Below, in pieces: positions 10,674 to 21,581 of a stretch of 64,000 nt of DNA; position 1 is the first letter of the stretch, and each line of letters begins with the position of its first letter. Made by a program: the position numbers and the translations under genes. The DNA is taken from assembly GCF_000828055.2 (NCBI RefSeq), contig NZ_CP010523.2, positions 5,022,001 through 5,086,000 of the forward strand, written 5' to 3'. The stretch comes from Klebsiella variicola (GTDB taxonomy: Bacteria; Pseudomonadota; Gammaproteobacteria; Enterobacterales; Enterobacteriaceae). The notes under the pieces were generated by a model. That model saw only the letters and a list, made by a program, of their open reading frames with translations. It was not told where the DNA came from and did not search any database.

Positions 10674-12525
10674 CTTTCAGGGCATTCATCGCCGAATGGA
10701 GATCTACAGGTTGTAACAGGCCACCCGGCGGCGTTTTCACCAGCTGCGGGCAAAGACGTTCGACGTCCGCCAGCAGCGCAATCGCCTGCGCCATATTCCA
10801 TGACGCCTGTTCGCTCGTCAGATTACGCGCCATCCATTGGGCGATGTTGCCGACGTCGAATGCGTTTTGCTGCGCCAGGTAGCCTATCAGTTCAGGAATC
10901 AAGATTTGTAAATTTTGTTGTCTTAAGGGTAAAGGGACCGCGCGCACCGTCACGTGCAGGGCATCGGTATGAAGCTCGATCCCCAACTGCGTCAGCGCCG
11001 ACTGCGCAGCGGCCAGCGCCCGCTTCTCCCCTTCCGTGACTTTTAACCGCAACGGGATCAGCAGCGGCTGGGCACATACCGCTTCCGTACCCGGCGTCAA
11101 CTGCGCCTGGCGCAGCCAGCGCTCGGCAACGGTCAACGACAGCAGCGCCAGACTGCCCTCGCGCTCCAGCAGCGCGCAATCGCCGCCGACAATCGTCAGC
11201 ACTCTGCCAAAACTCTGACTGTGACCAGCCAGTTCCGCCGGGGCGGCGGACGGCTGCGCGGGTCGCGGAGCGGCGGGCGTGTCGAGCAACTGACGATAAA
11301 GCGCCCCCTGCTGCTTCTGGTAACCCGGCTGCGCATGCGGCCAGCTCGCGCCGCCCGAACTGCCGCCGGAGGCAGCCGGCTCACGCGATGATGTCATGCT
11401 GAATCGGGTTGCCGGTTCACGCGCTTCCGACGGCCGAGCAAACTGGTTGCCGCCTGCGGCGATGCGGTTCTCCGGCATCTGGCGCGGCGTCGGCGGGTCG
11501 TCTTTTTCCGCCAGCGGCGCATCAAGCTGTTGCTGCAGCACGCTCAGTACGCCCTGGTAGATAAAGTCATGCACCAGGCGAGACTGATGGAAACGCACCT
11601 CATGCTTGGCCGGATGGACGTTCACATCCACCTGATGGGGATCGATCTCCAGATACAGCACAAACGCCGGCTGCTGATCGGCGCCCAGCTTGTCTTCACA
11701 GGCCTGGCGGATAGCATGATTGATCAGCCGGTCGCGCATCATCCGGCCGTTGACGTAACAGTACTGAATTTCCGCCAGCGCCGGGGTGGTATGGAGCGGA
11801 TCGGCAACCCAGCCGCGCAGGGTCAGATCGCCATGCTGCCACTCGATCGCCAGCGCATGTTCGAGAAAAGCGGCGCCGCAAATGGTTCCCAGCCGCCGCT
11901 CCCGCTGGCCATCCTGCGCCACTGCCCGATACTGTCGTATCACCTTACCGTTATGGTTGAGGTTAATGGTGACGTCGAAGCGCGCCAGCGCAATGCGGCG
12001 CACCACCTCGTCAATGTGGCCGAACTCGGTTTTTTCGGTGCGCATAAATTTGCGCCGCGCCGGCGTGTTGTAGAACAGATCGAGGACTTCCAGGGTGGTG
12101 CCGACCGGGTGCGCCGCCGGCTTCACCGTTACCGCCTGATCGCGGCCTTCGGCATAAGCCTGCCAGGCTTCCTGCTGCTCCGCCGTGCGCGAAGTCAGCG
12201 TTAAGCGCGCCACCGAACTGATACTGGCCAGCGCTTCGCCGCGAAAGCCGAGGCTGATAATCGCCTCCAGATCGTCAAGCGAGGCGATCTTACTGGTCGC
12301 ATGACGAGCCAGGGCCAACGCCAGCTCGTCTTTTTTGATGCCGCTGCCGTTATCGCGGATGCGAATGAGCTTCGCGCCGCCGCGTTCGATATCAATGTCA
12401 ATCCGCGTAGCGCCAGCATCAAGACTGTTCTCAACCAGCTCTTTCACCACCGACGCGGGCCGCTCCACCACTTCGCCGGCGGCAATCTGGTTGGCGAGCT
12501 GCGGCGGCAGAACCTGAATCGGCAT
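10666..12525 (-). CDS. mutL: DNA mismatch repair protein MutL
   Basis: MutL is a GHKL ATPase that links MutS mismatch recognition to MutH and UvrD. It has 619 aa (E. coli 615). The N-terminal ATPase motifs are visible: ENSLDAGAT (about 32), DNGSGI (about 58), [10 protein letters not shown] (about 92). A Pro/Ser/Gly-rich linker (about 335-430) leads to the C-terminal dimerisation domain. I see no DQHAxxERxxYE endonuclease motif, as expected for organisms with MutH. It lies 10 bp downstream of amiB and overlaps miaA. Confidence 0.97.
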   Translation of the reverse strand: MPIQVLPPQLANQIAAGEVVERPASVVKELVENSLDAGATRIDIDIERGGAKLIRIRDNGSGIKKDELALALARHATSKIASLDDLEAIISLGFRGEALASISSVARLTLTSRTAEQQEAWQAYAEGRDQAVTVKPAAHPVGTTLEVLDLFYNTPARRKFMRTEKTEFGHIDEVVRRIALARFDVTINLNHNGKVIRQYRAVAQDGQRERRLGTICGAAFLEHALAIEWQHGDLTLRGWVADPLHTTPALAEIQYCYVNGRMMRDRLINHAIRQACEDKLGADQQPAFVLYLEIDPHQVDVNVHPAKHEVRFHQSRLVHDFIYQGVLSVLQQQLDAPLAEKDDPPTPRQMPENRIAAGGNQFARPSEAREPATRFSMTSSREPAASGGSSGGASWPHAQPGYQKQQGALYRQLLDTPAAPRPAQPSAAPAELAGHSQSFGRVLTIVGGDCALLEREGSLALLSLTVAERWLRQAQLTPGTEAVCAQPLLIPLRLKVTEGEKRALAAAQSALTQLGIELHTDALHVTVRAVPLPLRQQNLQILIPELIGYLAQQNAFDVGNIAQWMARNLTSEQASWNMAQAIALLADVERLCPQLVKTPPGGLLQPVDLHSAMNALKDE

Positions 12526-12535
12526 CCCCTGCTCC

Positions 12536-13891
12536 TTAGTTAATCAACATCCCGCCTGGCGCTGCGGCGCTGGCGGTCTGCGCCGCCTCGCCGCGAGGCG
12601 CCGACTGCAGCGGATGCTGCATAAAGTAGTTGCGCAGGCCGTTATAAATCGCCTCCGCAATCTGCTCCTGGTAATCATCGCTCCCCAGCAGCCGCTCTTC
12701 ACCGTTGTTACTGATAAAGCCCGTTTCCACGAGGATCGACGGGATATCCGGCGAGCGCAATACACCGAGGCTGGCATGCTCCGGGCGGCGTTTGTGCAGG
12801 TTGCCAATGCGCTGCAGCTGGCTCAGCACGTTGGTCGCCACATCGTAGCCGACGCGCTGGGAATGACCGAACTGCAGATCCAGCACCGCCTGGCTCAGGT
12901 AGGGGTCGGCCTGGCTGTTCGCCAGCACGTCGCCTGCCCCGCCGAGCAGTTCAGACTGCTTCTCATGCTGCTCGAGCCAACCGGCCATTTCGCTGTTGGC
13001 GCGACGGTTCGAGAGCACCCACACCGAGGCGCCGGTCGCATCGCGGTTTGGCGCGGCATCAGCATGGATAGAGACGAGGAAGTTGGCGTTTTGCTTACGC
13101 GCTACGTCAGAGCGGCCCATCACCGAAATAAAGTAATCTCCGTCGCGGGTCAGCACCGGCTTAAACTGCGGATCGGCGTTCAGTAACGCCCGCAGCTTGC
13201 GCGCGATAGCGATAGTGACGTTCTTCTCTTTGGTGCCATTCGGACCAATTGCGCCAGGATCCTGACCGCCGTGTCCGGCATCGATGGCGATAATCACCTT
13301 ATCATCCGCCGACACCGTACGGGCCGCCGGGCGAGTCACGGTCTGATTGTTGGTCATCGCCAGCTGGGAGGAGGTCATCGCCGTCTGCCGTTCATGACCC
13401 GACGAGCTGAACGGGTTACGCCCTGACGTCGCCGTCCGGGAAGGCATCACTGGCGGCGGGTCAGCCCGTTTCACCACCACAGGCGGCGGTGGCGGTGGCG
13501 GCGGTGCGTCGGCGTTGATGGTAAAGACCACCGTGTAATTCGCCCCGTTCTGCTGCTTCACCGCTCGCGTTTTACCATCTTCCGTCAAATCCACCAGCAG
13601 ACGCAGCGTCTGCGTATCCTGCGGCGTACCGGCGCGAATACTCTTCACCAGGTTGCTGCCGCTAAACTGCAGCGGTAGTCCCTGCAATACGCCGGTCTGC
13701 TTGATATCCAGCGCGACCAGACGTTTACCCTGTGGGGTAAAGGAGTACTCCGGCTCACCGACAAAACTTAGGGTAATACGGGCCTGCTGGTCTCCGTTGG
13801 AGACCTGGATATCGGATAAACTCGCCGCAGTGGCGTGAAGACTCGAGAGCATTAGCGCAGCGGCAAGCCAGGTGGTTATGCGATACTTCAT
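12536..13891 (-). CDS. amiB: N-acetylmuramoyl-L-alanine amidase AmiB
   Basis: AmiB is a periplasmic zinc amidase that cleaves septal peptidoglycan and is activated by EnvC. It has 451 aa. A signal peptide (about 1-22) is followed by an AMIN domain (about 25-125), a Pro-rich linker [12 protein letters not shown], and the Amidase_3 domain with [14 protein letters not shown] (zinc His) near 202, VSIHADAAP near 275 and a late catalytic Glu in [11 protein letters not shown] near 388. It lies 16 bp downstream of tsaE and 10 bp upstream of mutL. Confidence 0.96.
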   Translation of the reverse strand: MKYRITTWLAAALMLSSLHATAASLSDIQVSNGDQQARITLSFVGEPEYSFTPQGKRLVALDIKQTGVLQGLPLQFSGSNLVKSIRAGTPQDTQTLRLLVDLTEDGKTRAVKQQNGANYTVVFTINADAPPPPPPPPVVVKRADPPPVMPSRTATSGRNPFSSSGHERQTAMTSSQLAMTNNQTVTRPAARTVSADDKVIIAIDAGHGGQDPGAIGPNGTKEKNVTIAIARKLRALLNADPQFKPVLTRDGDYFISVMGRSDVARKQNANFLVSIHADAAPNRDATGASVWVLSNRRANSEMAGWLEQHEKQSELLGGAGDVLANSQADPYLSQAVLDLQFGHSQRVGYDVATNVLSQLQRIGNLHKRRPEHASLGVLRSPDIPSILVETGFISNNGEERLLGSDDYQEQIAEAIYNGLRNYFMQHPLQSAPRGEAAQTASAAAPGGMLIN

Positions 13892-13907
13892 CCCGTCATC
13901 CTTCAGG

Positions 13908-14369
13908 CTAAATGGCTAAACGCGCCAGTAAAGATTCACCCCGTGAGGAGATCGCGGTAATACGCGCCTCACGCCCTTGTGCCTGGTAATCAAGGTGAAT
14001 TTCAACGTCCGGGTCAGGCAGGACACCTGCGCCTTGCTGCGGCCATTCCACCAGGCAGATGGCATCGTCGGCAAAATAATCACGGATCCCCATAAATTCG
14101 AGCTCCTCAGGATCCGCCAGTCGGTAGAGATCGAAGTGATATACCATCAGATTCTCGAGGGTATACGGCTCCACCAGGGTATAGGTTGGGCTTTTGACAT
14201 TGCCGCGGTGACCGAGCGCCTGCAAAAAGCCGCGGCTGAAGGTCGTTTTCCCCGCGCCTAAATCACCATACAGATAAATCACGGTGGCGCCGGTACAGGC
14301 CTGCGCGATGCGGTCGCCAAGGGCCAGCGTGGCCTGCTCATCGGGTAAAGGAATCACTCGGTTAATCAT
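13908..14369 (-). CDS. tsaE: tRNA t6A biosynthesis ATPase TsaE
   Basis: TsaE is the ATPase subunit of the TsaBDE complex that makes the t6A37 modification of ANN-decoding tRNAs. It has 153 aa. The P-loop is [11 protein letters not shown] near 33-43, followed by [13 protein letters not shown] near 58 and LVEWPQQG near 107. Its start overlaps the nnr stop by 8 bp, so translation is probably coupled. Confidence 0.96.
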   Translation of the reverse strand: MINRVIPLPDEQATLALGDRIAQACTGATVIYLYGDLGAGKTTFSRGFLQALGHRGNVKSPTYTLVEPYTLENLMVYHFDLYRLADPEELEFMGIRDYFADDAICLVEWPQQGAGVLPDPDVEIHLDYQAQGREARITAISSRGESLLARLAI

Positions 14370-15888
14370 GGTCTACGTCAATCACATCCGGGTTAACAAC
14401 ACGCCTGAGCGTGGAAAAGAGATCGGTCGCCAGCATGCCGCGGGTGCCCTCGCGGGCGGCCAGTCGGTCGGCGGCGTCGCCATGAGCGACGCACCCGGCA
14501 CAGGCTGCATCATACGGCGTCAGGTGCTGTCCTAACAATGCGGCAATAATGCCGGTAAGCACATCGCCCATCCCGCCGCTGGCCATCCCGGCATTGCCGG
14601 CATCGATAATGCCCATCGCCCCGCTTTCACTGGCCACCACCGTGCCCGCGCCTTTCAGCACAACCACGCCACCATACCGTTTTACCAGACGCTGCGCAGA
14701 AAGTAAGCGATCGCTTTCAATTTCTGCCACGCTGACGTTCAGCAGACGGGCCGCTTCGCCGGGGTGCGGCGTTAACACGCGATTGTGACGTTTATCGGGA
14801 TTGAATGCCAGCAGGTTCAGCGCGTCGGCGTCCCAGACCATCGGTTTGTTAAAACTTTCCACCGTGCGCAGGGCGCTGCGCCCCCATTCGCGCTGCCCCA
14901 GACCCGGGCCAATCGCCACCACATCAGCCCATTCCAGCGCGGCTTTCAGGGTCTGGGGCGTCAGTTCATCTACCATTAATTCCGGCCGCACGGTGACAAT
15001 GGGCGCCACGTTCTCCGGGTGAGTAAGCACTCGCACCAGCCCTGCACCGCTGCGTAGGGCCGCTTCACCGCACATACGGATAGCGCCTGCCGTGCCGCGA
15101 TCGCCGCCGACAATCACCAGCTTGCCGTGATCGCCCTTATGGGAGGTGGCCCGCCGCGGCGGCAGCCAGTCGGCGAGGTGGGCGGCGCAAAACCGCGTCA
15201 GGGGAGTACTTTGCCCGGCGAGCCAGCGCTCGAGCCCAAGGGCATGATGATGGAGATGCCCGACGACATCCCGCGCCTTGCCGGTCAGCAGCCCGGGTTT
15301 GAGGGCGATAAAGGTCAGGGTGCGGTCAGCCTGAACCACTGCACCTGGCGTCGCGCCGGTCTGCGCATTCAGGCCGGAAGGGATATCCAGCGCCACCACC
15401 GGCGCCGGGTGGTGGTTCGCCTGGTGGATGAGCGCCGCGACGGGATCGCGCGGCGCACTGCGCAGACCGGTGCCGAGCAGGCCATCAATAATCAGTGAGA
15501 TATCGTCGGGCCACGGGATAGTCGCCGCATGGATCACGCCGCCGGCGTTAAGCCACGCCTCCCGCGCCGCCTGCGCCTCTTCCGGCAGCGGGCTGTCACT
15601 CTCTACCGCCAGCAGCGTCACCCGCCGCCCCGCGGCCTGTGCCAGACGCGCGACGACATATCCGTCGCCGCCGTTGTTACCATGTCCGCAGAGGATCAGC
15701 CAGTGCGCGCTGGCGGGATAAGCGCGGCTGGCCAGTTGAAAGGCCGCCTCGCCCGCGCGCTGCATCAGTTCGAACAGCGTCAGCCCCAGGCTGTCCGCCG
15801 CCTCTCGTTCGGCCAGGCGCAGCGCCTCCGCAGGCCAAATGTTGTATGGTATACTGTCAGGGTTTTTCGTCATTGTATGGTCCATCAT
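14362..15888 (-). CDS. nnr: Bifunctional NAD(P)H-hydrate repair enzyme Nnr
   Basis: Nnr repairs damaged NAD(P)H hydrates. The N-terminal epimerase domain (about 1-225) carries the dinucleotide-fold motif [17 protein letters not shown]. The C-terminal ADP-dependent dehydratase domain shows [21 protein letters not shown] and [16 protein letters not shown]. The total is 508 aa (E. coli 515). The start is uncertain: ATG codons occur at 15888, 15885 and 15873, and the first overlaps the start codon of divergent queG. The family N-terminus (xDHTMxKNP) favours one of the upstream two. Confidence 0.95.
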   Translation of the reverse strand: MMDHTMTKNPDSIPYNIWPAEALRLAEREAADSLGLTLFELMQRAGEAAFQLASRAYPASAHWLILCGHGNNGGDGYVVARLAQAAGRRVTLLAVESDSPLPEEAQAAREAWLNAGGVIHAATIPWPDDISLIIDGLLGTGLRSAPRDPVAALIHQANHHPAPVVALDIPSGLNAQTGATPGAVVQADRTLTFIALKPGLLTGKARDVVGHLHHHALGLERWLAGQSTPLTRFCAAHLADWLPPRRATSHKGDHGKLVIVGGDRGTAGAIRMCGEAALRSGAGLVRVLTHPENVAPIVTVRPELMVDELTPQTLKAALEWADVVAIGPGLGQREWGRSALRTVESFNKPMVWDADALNLLAFNPDKRHNRVLTPHPGEAARLLNVSVAEIESDRLLSAQRLVKRYGGVVVLKGAGTVVASESGAMGIIDAGNAGMASGGMGDVLTGIIAALLGQHLTPYDAACAGCVAHGDAADRLAAREGTRGMLATDLFSTLRRVVNPDVIDVDHD

Positions 15889-17026
15889 GTCACAGCCCCT
15901 CGATCTCGTTCAGTTAGCGCAACAAATCAAACAGTGGGGCACAGAGCTTGGGTTCCAGCAGGTGGGGATCGCCGATACCGACCTCAGCGCCAGCGAACCC
16001 AAACTGCAGGCATGGCTGGATAAACAATACCACGGCGAAATGGAGTGGATGGCCCGTCACGGTATGATGCGCGCCCGTCCCCACGAACTGCTGCCCGGTA
16101 CGTTACGCGTCATCAGCGTGCGGATGAACTATCTGCCCGCCAACGCCGCCTTTGCCCGCACCCTGAAAGATCCCGCACTGGGTTACGTCAGCCGTTATGC
16201 CCTCGGGCGTGATTATCATAAGCTGCTACGTAATCGCCTGAAAAAACTGGGGGAGAAGATTCAGGAACAGTGTGCTTCGCTCAATTTTAGACCTTTTGTC
16301 GATTCCGCGCCTATCCTGGAGCGGCCAATCGCAGAAAAAGCGGGCCTTGGCTGGACAGGTAAGCACTCACTTATCTTAAGCCGCGACGCGGGATCATTCT
16401 TTTTCCTCGGCGAACTGCTGATCGATCTGCCTCTACCGGTCGACAGCCCGGTTGCGGAGGAGTGCGGACGCTGCGTCGCCTGCATGACCATCTGCCCCAC
16501 CGGCGCCATCGTTGAGCCCTACACCGTCGACGCCCGGCGCTGCATCTCCTATCTCACCATTGAACTGGAAGGCTCTATCCCGGAGGAGTTCCGTCCGCTT
16601 ATCGGCAACCGTATTTACGGTTGTGATGATTGTCAGTTGATCTGTCCGTGGAACCGTTTCTCACAGCTCACCGATGAAGAGGATTTCAGTCCACGCAAAG
16701 CGTTGCATGCGCCACCGCTGGTGGAGCTGTTCGCCTGGAGCGAAGCGTGGTTTCTGAAGGTAACCGAAGGGTCGGCGATTCGTCGCATTGGCCACCTGCG
16801 CTGGCTGCGCAATATCGCCGTCGCGCTGGGCAATGCGCCCTGGGATGAAGCCCATCTTCGCGCGCTGGAGAGTCGCCGGGGTGAGCACCCGCTTCTCGAC
16901 GAGCACATCGAATGGGCTATCGCTGAGCAAATAAACAAGCGGAACGCCGACGCCGTCGAAGTACAACTGCCGAAAAAATTACGTCTGGTCAGGGTAGTAG
17001 AGAAAGGCTTGCCGCGCGACGCCTGA
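15887..17026 (+). CDS. queG: Epoxyqueuosine reductase QueG
   Basis: QueG is a cobalamin and iron-sulfur enzyme that carries out the last step of queuosine synthesis in tRNA. It has 379 aa. VDSAPILERPIAEKAG near 134 includes the catalytic Asp. Two [4Fe-4S] motifs follow: CGRCVACMTICPTG (about 193) and CDDCQLICPWN (about 246). A C-terminal HEAT-like region ends VEKGLPRDA. The start [11 protein letters not shown] at 15887 is the family start; upstream in-frame codons lie inside divergent nnr. Confidence 0.96.
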   Translation: MSQPLDLVQLAQQIKQWGTELGFQQVGIADTDLSASEPKLQAWLDKQYHGEMEWMARHGMMRARPHELLPGTLRVISVRMNYLPANAAFARTLKDPALGYVSRYALGRDYHKLLRNRLKKLGEKIQEQCASLNFRPFVDSAPILERPIAEKAGLGWTGKHSLILSRDAGSFFFLGELLIDLPLPVDSPVAEECGRCVACMTICPTGAIVEPYTVDARRCISYLTIELEGSIPEEFRPLIGNRIYGCDDCQLICPWNRFSQLTDEEDFSPRKALHAPPLVELFAWSEAWFLKVTEGSAIRRIGHLRWLRNIAVALGNAPWDEAHLRALESRRGEHPLLDEHIEWAIAEQINKRNADAVEVQLPKKLRLVRVVEKGLPRDA

Positions 17027-17297
17027 TTCATTCACAGGCTGTGAATAAAATCTAAAACACATTGCGTTTCAAGGCGCAGACCGAGGTCAAGTGATCGGAT
17101 TAACATTTCGAAATGAAATTTAATTGTTAAATTTCAATGGTATATAAAGATACTATTTACAAAGCGAAGCATTTACGCCGTCAAAGACGGAACGACAACC
17201 TGTGGATAACTCTGTTCACAGTATTTCTGTGATATCAAATGAAAATCATCCCCGGCGCTGGATTGCACTGTGGATAAATAAGAGATGGAAGAAAATT

Positions 17298-17373
<76 letters not shown>

Positions 17374-17445
17374 TTAATCATCGTCATTCAAGCTACCGTG
17401 TAGCAACCTGAATACTGCGACTGGTGTGGTATGTCTTTCAAATTT

Positions 17446-17521
<76 letters not shown>

Positions 17522-17589
17522 TTAATCTTCGGCTTTCGCCTCGCATCTGCGAGTTGAAACCCTGTGATCAGGATGGTGCTTTCAAATTT

Positions 17590-17665
<76 letters not shown>

Positions 17666-17734
17666 GTTACTGCTTTTTTTTGCCATATTTTGATGGCGTC
17701 GTAATTTGCATTTCTGCGTCGTTACGGGAGGCGT

Positions 17735-17762
17735 ATTATACGAGAATTCGATGCCCCTGCAA
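17735..17762 (-). promoter_or_regulatory. Stable-RNA promoter of the tRNA-Gly operon
   Basis: On the minus strand, TTGCAG and a perfect TATAAT are separated by 16 bases and followed by the GC-rich discriminator ACGCCTCC. This resembles stringently controlled tRNA promoters. Confidence 0.75.
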
Positions 17763-17960
17763 CCCCCTGACGATCACTTTTTTGCGTTTTTTGTTTAAAT
17801 GGACATTTTCTCGCCACCTACGCCGCTGAATTGTATAAATAAGCGTCATAACGGGCAAAATTGCTTTTTCCGCCCGGCTGAATGACGCAAAATCGCTCGC
17901 ATCATAGTGCGGTGGCGCGACGTATAACGTGGCCACCACGACGCCAAACAGGGAATTAGC

Positions 17961-18692
17961 ATGAGAAAAGTCCTCACCGTCCTGCTGCTGAGCACGCTGG
18001 CCATCGGAACCGCGTCAGCCGAGACGCTCCATTTTGGCACTACCACGGCCAATCCGCCGTTTGTCACCGCCAACGGCAAAAATCAGCCCGTCGGCTTCGA
18101 TATCGATCTCGCTCACGCCCTGTGCCAGCAGATGCAGGCGCAGTGCCAGTTTACGGCGCAGCGTTTCGATACCCTGATCCCGGCATTGCGCTTTAAGAAG
18201 TTTGATGCGGTGATTGCCGGTATGGAAGTGATCCCAATGCGCGAGAAGCAGGTCGCCTTTAGCCGCCCCTATCGCCAGGCCCTCTCCGGGGTGGTGATCG
18301 TCAATAAAGATGTCGCCCATACCTTTGCCGATCTGAAAGCCAAAAAAATCGGCGTGGTGAAAGGCACGCTGCACCAGCACTATCTGCGCGATAAGCAGAA
18401 GGCCGTGCAGGCGATCCCTTACGACGACGTCGCCAGCGCTTTAGCCGCGCTGAAAGCCGGCGAAATAACCGGCGTCATGAGCGACTTCGCCACCCTTGAC
18501 GCCTGGCAACAAGAGAACCCTGACTACGCCATCATGGATGAGCGGGCCACCGACCCGGCTTATTACGGTAAGCAGTATGCGATTGCGGTGCGCAAAGACG
18601 ATCCGGAGTTGCTGAATGCCATCAACGATGCCCTGACCGCGGTCATGGCGACGCCTGACTTCCAGCAGATGCAGCAAAAGTGGTTTAAATAA
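17961..18692 (+). CDS. Periplasmic amino-acid-binding protein (SBP family 3, ArtJ-like)
   Basis: This 243-aa protein has a Sec signal peptide (about 1-20, ending TASA before ETLHFGTT) and a family 3 solute-binding fold: NQPVGFDIDLAHALC near 41, FDTLIPALRFKKFDAVIAGM near 68 and the late KQYAIAVRKDDPELLNAIN. The pattern resembles arginine- and lysine-binding proteins such as ArtJ/ArtI, but the ligand is not certain. No permease or ATPase gene is adjacent, so it would have to share a transporter encoded elsewhere. E. coli K-12 lacks a gene here. The terminator is shared with convergent orn. Confidence 0.85.
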   Translation: MRKVLTVLLLSTLAIGTASAETLHFGTTTANPPFVTANGKNQPVGFDIDLAHALCQQMQAQCQFTAQRFDTLIPALRFKKFDAVIAGMEVIPMREKQVAFSRPYRQALSGVVIVNKDVAHTFADLKAKKIGVVKGTLHQHYLRDKQKAVQAIPYDDVASALAALKAGEITGVMSDFATLDAWQQENPDYAIMDERATDPAYYGKQYAIAVRKDDPELLNAINDALTAVMATPDFQQMQQKWFK

Positions 18693-18703
18693 TCAGAAAG
18701 ATG

Positions 18704-18727
18704 TACCGGGCCGCACCAGGCCCGGTA
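18704..18727. terminator. Bidirectional terminator between the binding-protein gene and orn
   Basis: The inverted repeat TACCGGGCC/GGCCCGGTA has a six-base loop and lies between the convergent genes. The flanking T-run on the plus strand (TTGGTTT) is weak. Confidence 0.7.
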
Positions 18728-18732
18728 TTGGT

Positions 18733-19278
18733 TTACAGCTTAATGAAATGCTCGCGATAGTAGGCCAGCTCGGCAACCGACTCGCGGATATCGTCCATCG
18801 CCTGATGGGTGCCCTGCTTTTTAAAGCCGTCGAGAATTTCCGGCTTCCAGCGGCGAGCCAGCTCTTTCAGCGTGCTGACGTCCAGATAGCGGTAGTGGAA
18901 ATAGGCTTCCAGTTGCGGCATGTACTTAAACAGGAAGCGACGATCCTGGCCGATGCTGTTGCCGCAGATCGGCGACTTGCCTGCCGGCACCCACTGCTTA
19001 AGAAACTCAATGGTCGCCAGTTCGGCATCGTGCTCGCTGACGGCGCTGGCCTTCACGCGATCCACCAGTCCGCTGCCGGTATGCGTCCGCACATTCCACT
19101 CGTCCATTAATGCCAGCTGAGCATCCGACTGATGCACGGCGATAGTCGGCCCTTCAGCCAAAATGTTCAGGTTGGCATCGGTCACCAGGGTGGCGATTTC
19201 GATAATGCGATCGCGCTCCGGATCCAGCCCTGTCATCTCAAGATCGATCCAAATGAGGTTGTTTTCATTTGCACTCAT
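18733..19278 (-). CDS. orn: Oligoribonuclease Orn
   Basis: Orn is an essential DEDD-family 3'-5' exoribonuclease that degrades very short oligoribonucleotides, including pGpG from c-di-GMP turnover. It has 181 aa, the E. coli length, from [17 protein letters not shown] at 19278. The acidic residues are in [11 protein letters not shown] (near 10-18), with [12 protein letters not shown] and [10 protein letters not shown] later. In-frame codons up to 19332 would add a non-conserved extension. It is divergent from rsgA. Confidence 0.96.
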   Translation of the reverse strand: MSANENNLIWIDLEMTGLDPERDRIIEIATLVTDANLNILAEGPTIAVHQSDAQLALMDEWNVRTHTGSGLVDRVKASAVSEHDAELATIEFLKQWVPAGKSPICGNSIGQDRRFLFKYMPQLEAYFHYRYLDVSTLKELARRWKPEILDGFKKQGTHQAMDDIRESVAELAYYREHFIKL

Positions 19279-19372
19279 GCTATTTTCCACCCTTCTTGCG
19301 TGACTATATTCATCTAAAATAGCGTGTATCATAGAGGTTTTGCCCCATCAGGGCGACCAGGAGCCAGTTCGA

Positions 19373-20434
19373 TTGAGTAAAAATAAACTCTCCAAAGGCC
19401 AGCAGCGCCGCGTCAACGCCAACCACCAGCGCCGCCTGAAAACCACTGCGGAGAAGGCCGACTACGATGACAACCTGTTTGGCGAAACGTCGGAAGGCAT
19501 TGTCATCAGTCGCTTTGGTATGCATGCCGACGTCGAATCCGCTGACGGCAGCGTCCATCGCTGCAACATTCGCCGGACAATCCGTTCGCTGGTCACCGGC
19601 GACCGCGTGGTCTGGCGGCCGGGTAAAGACGCCGCCGACGGCGTAAACGTCAAAGGGATCGTCGAAGCGGTGCACGAGCGCGCCTCCGTCCTGACGCGTC
19701 CGGATTTTTACGACGGCGTGAAGCCTATCGCCGCCAATATCGATCAGATCGTGGTGGTTTCCGCGATCCTGCCTGAACTGTCGCTGAATATTATCGATCG
19801 CTATCTGGTGGCCTGCGAGGCGCAGGATATCGAGCCGTTGATCGTCCTGAATAAAATCGATCTGCTGGATGACGATGGCCTGCGCTTCGTCAATGAGCAA
19901 ATGGACATCTACCGCAATATCGGCTACCGCGTGCTCATGGTCTCCAGCCGGACTCAGGACGGTCTCAAGCCGCTGGAAGCGGCCCTGACCGACCGCATCA
20001 GCATTTTCGCCGGGCAGTCCGGGGTCGGTAAATCGAGTCTGCTGAATGCCCTGCTGGGGCTGAATGAGGATCAAATTCTCACCAATGATGTCTCGGACGT
20101 TTCCGGCTTAGGCCAGCACACCACCACCGCGGCGCGCCTCTACCACTTCCCGCACGGCGGCGATGTGATTGATTCGCCGGGCGTTCGTGAATTTGGCCTC
20201 TGGCATCTGGAAGCGGAACAAATCACCCATGGCTTTGTCGAATTCCATGATTATTTAGGCCATTGCAAATACCGCGACTGTAAACACGATAACGATCCTG
20301 GCTGTGCGCTTCGCGAAGCGGTAGAGAACGGCAAGATCGCCGAAAGCCGTTTTGAGAACTACCACCGCATCCTCGAAAGCATGGAGCAGGTACAGGTAAA
20401 AACGCGTAAAAACTTTTCCTCGTCCGATGACTGA
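19373..20434 (+). CDS. rsgA: Small-subunit ribosome maturation GTPase RsgA
   Basis: RsgA is a circularly permuted GTPase that checks late 30S assembly. It has 353 aa. An OB fold at the N-terminus is followed by G motifs in permuted order: NKID (about 161) before [10 protein letters not shown] (about 221) and DSPGVREFG (about 268). The C-terminal zinc finger reads [15 protein letters not shown] use the TTG at 19373 ([13 protein letters not shown]), which has AGGAG ten bases upstream and matches the family start; the ATG at 19340 is less likely. Confidence 0.95.
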   Translation: MSKNKLSKGQQRRVNANHQRRLKTTAEKADYDDNLFGETSEGIVISRFGMHADVESADGSVHRCNIRRTIRSLVTGDRVVWRPGKDAADGVNVKGIVEAVHERASVLTRPDFYDGVKPIAANIDQIVVVSAILPELSLNIIDRYLVACEAQDIEPLIVLNKIDLLDDDGLRFVNEQMDIYRNIGYRVLMVSSRTQDGLKPLEAALTDRISIFAGQSGVGKSSLLNALLGLNEDQILTNDVSDVSGLGQHTTTAARLYHFPHGGDVIDSPGVREFGLWHLEAEQITHGFVEFHDYLGHCKYRDCKHDNDPGCALREAVENGKIAESRFENYHRILESMEQVQVKTRKNFSSSDD

Positions 20435-20541
20435 TCATTAAGCTGAGCATCACGTCAGGCTCTGCCAGGACGCGGTCAAACTGCGACTAACGCGGATGCC
20501 ATTTGGCGAGGTTTACGTATAGAATCGTCCCCTTTTTTCAG

Positions 20542-20563
20542 GACCCCGCCCGCGGGCGGGGTC
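20542..20563. repeat. 22-bp perfect GC palindrome upstream of psd
   Basis: The inverted repeat GACCCCGCCCG/CGGGCGGGGTC has no loop and sits 32 bp before the psd start. It could be a transcript stem-loop or protein site; without a T-run it is a poor rsgA terminator. Confidence 0.6.
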
Positions 20564-20594
20564 AGGAACGACATATCATGGCCTGGAGGCTACT

Positions 20595-21557
20595 TTGTTA
20601 AACGATCTTAAACTTTCACTGCAATACATTCTGCCTAAACTGTGGCTCACCCGCCTCGCAGGCTGGGGTGCGAGCAAACGCGCAGGTTGGTTGACGAAAC
20701 TGGTCATCGATCTGTTCGTGAAATACTACAAGGTCGATATGAAAGAGGCGCAGAAGCCGGATACCGCGGCTTATCGCACCTTCAACGATTTCTTTGTGCG
20801 TCCGCTGCGCGACGACGTACGCCCGCTGAATACCGACCCCAATGTGCTGGTGATGCCGGCAGACGGCGTGATCAGCCAGCTTGGCGCCATTGAAGACGAT
20901 AAAATCCTGCAGGCCAAAGGTCATGACTACAGCCTGGAAGCCCTGCTGGCCGGCAACTATCAAATGGCCGACCTGTTCCGTAACGGCAGCTTCGCCACCA
21001 CCTATCTGTCGCCGCGCGACTATCACCGCGTGCACATGCCGTGCAACGGCATCCTGCGCGAAATGATCTACGTTCCTGGCGACCTGTTCTCGGTTAACCA
21101 TCTGACGGCGCAGAATGTGCCTAACCTGTTCGCCCGTAACGAGCGCGTCATCTGCCTGTTTGATACTGAATTTGGCCCAATGGCGCAAATTCTGGTGGGC
21201 GCGACTATCGTCGGCAGCATCGAAACCGTGTGGTCCGGCACCGTGACCCCGCCGCGCGAAGGCATTATTAAACGCTGGACCTGGCCCGCGGGTGACAGCG
21301 AAGGCTCCGTCGCCCTGCTGAAAGGCCAGGAGATGGGCCGCTTCAAACTGGGTTCCACCGTGATCAACCTGTTTGCCCCGGGCCAGGTGAAGCTGGTCGA
21401 CTCGCTGCAAAGCCTGTCCGTGACTAAAATCGGCCAACCGCTGGCGACCGCCGTGGAAGCCAGCACCGCTGCTGAACCCGCGCCGTTACCGGAAGAAGAG
21501 ATCCGCGCCGAACACCGCGCCAGCCCGCTGGTTGACGATACACAAGACCAAGGTTAA
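20595..21557 (+). CDS. psd: Phosphatidylserine decarboxylase proenzyme
   Basis: Psd makes phosphatidylethanolamine from phosphatidylserine at the inner membrane. It has 320 aa. The protein self-cleaves at the LGST motif (near residue 254) to give the alpha subunit with an N-terminal pyruvoyl group. Other signatures are [10 protein letters not shown] (about 58), [11 protein letters not shown] (about 87) and [11 protein letters not shown] (about 137). The start is TTG at 20595 after a GGAGG site, as in E. coli. mscM follows after 24 bp. Confidence 0.96.
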   Translation: MLNDLKLSLQYILPKLWLTRLAGWGASKRAGWLTKLVIDLFVKYYKVDMKEAQKPDTAAYRTFNDFFVRPLRDDVRPLNTDPNVLVMPADGVISQLGAIEDDKILQAKGHDYSLEALLAGNYQMADLFRNGSFATTYLSPRDYHRVHMPCNGILREMIYVPGDLFSVNHLTAQNVPNLFARNERVICLFDTEFGPMAQILVGATIVGSIETVWSGTVTPPREGIIKRWTWPAGDSEGSVALLKGQEMGRFKLGSTVINLFAPGQVKLVDSLQSLSVTKIGQPLATAVEASTAAEPAPLPEEEIRAEHRASPLVDDTQDQG

Positions 21558-21581
21558 TTCTTCAGCAAAAAGGGTTATGCC

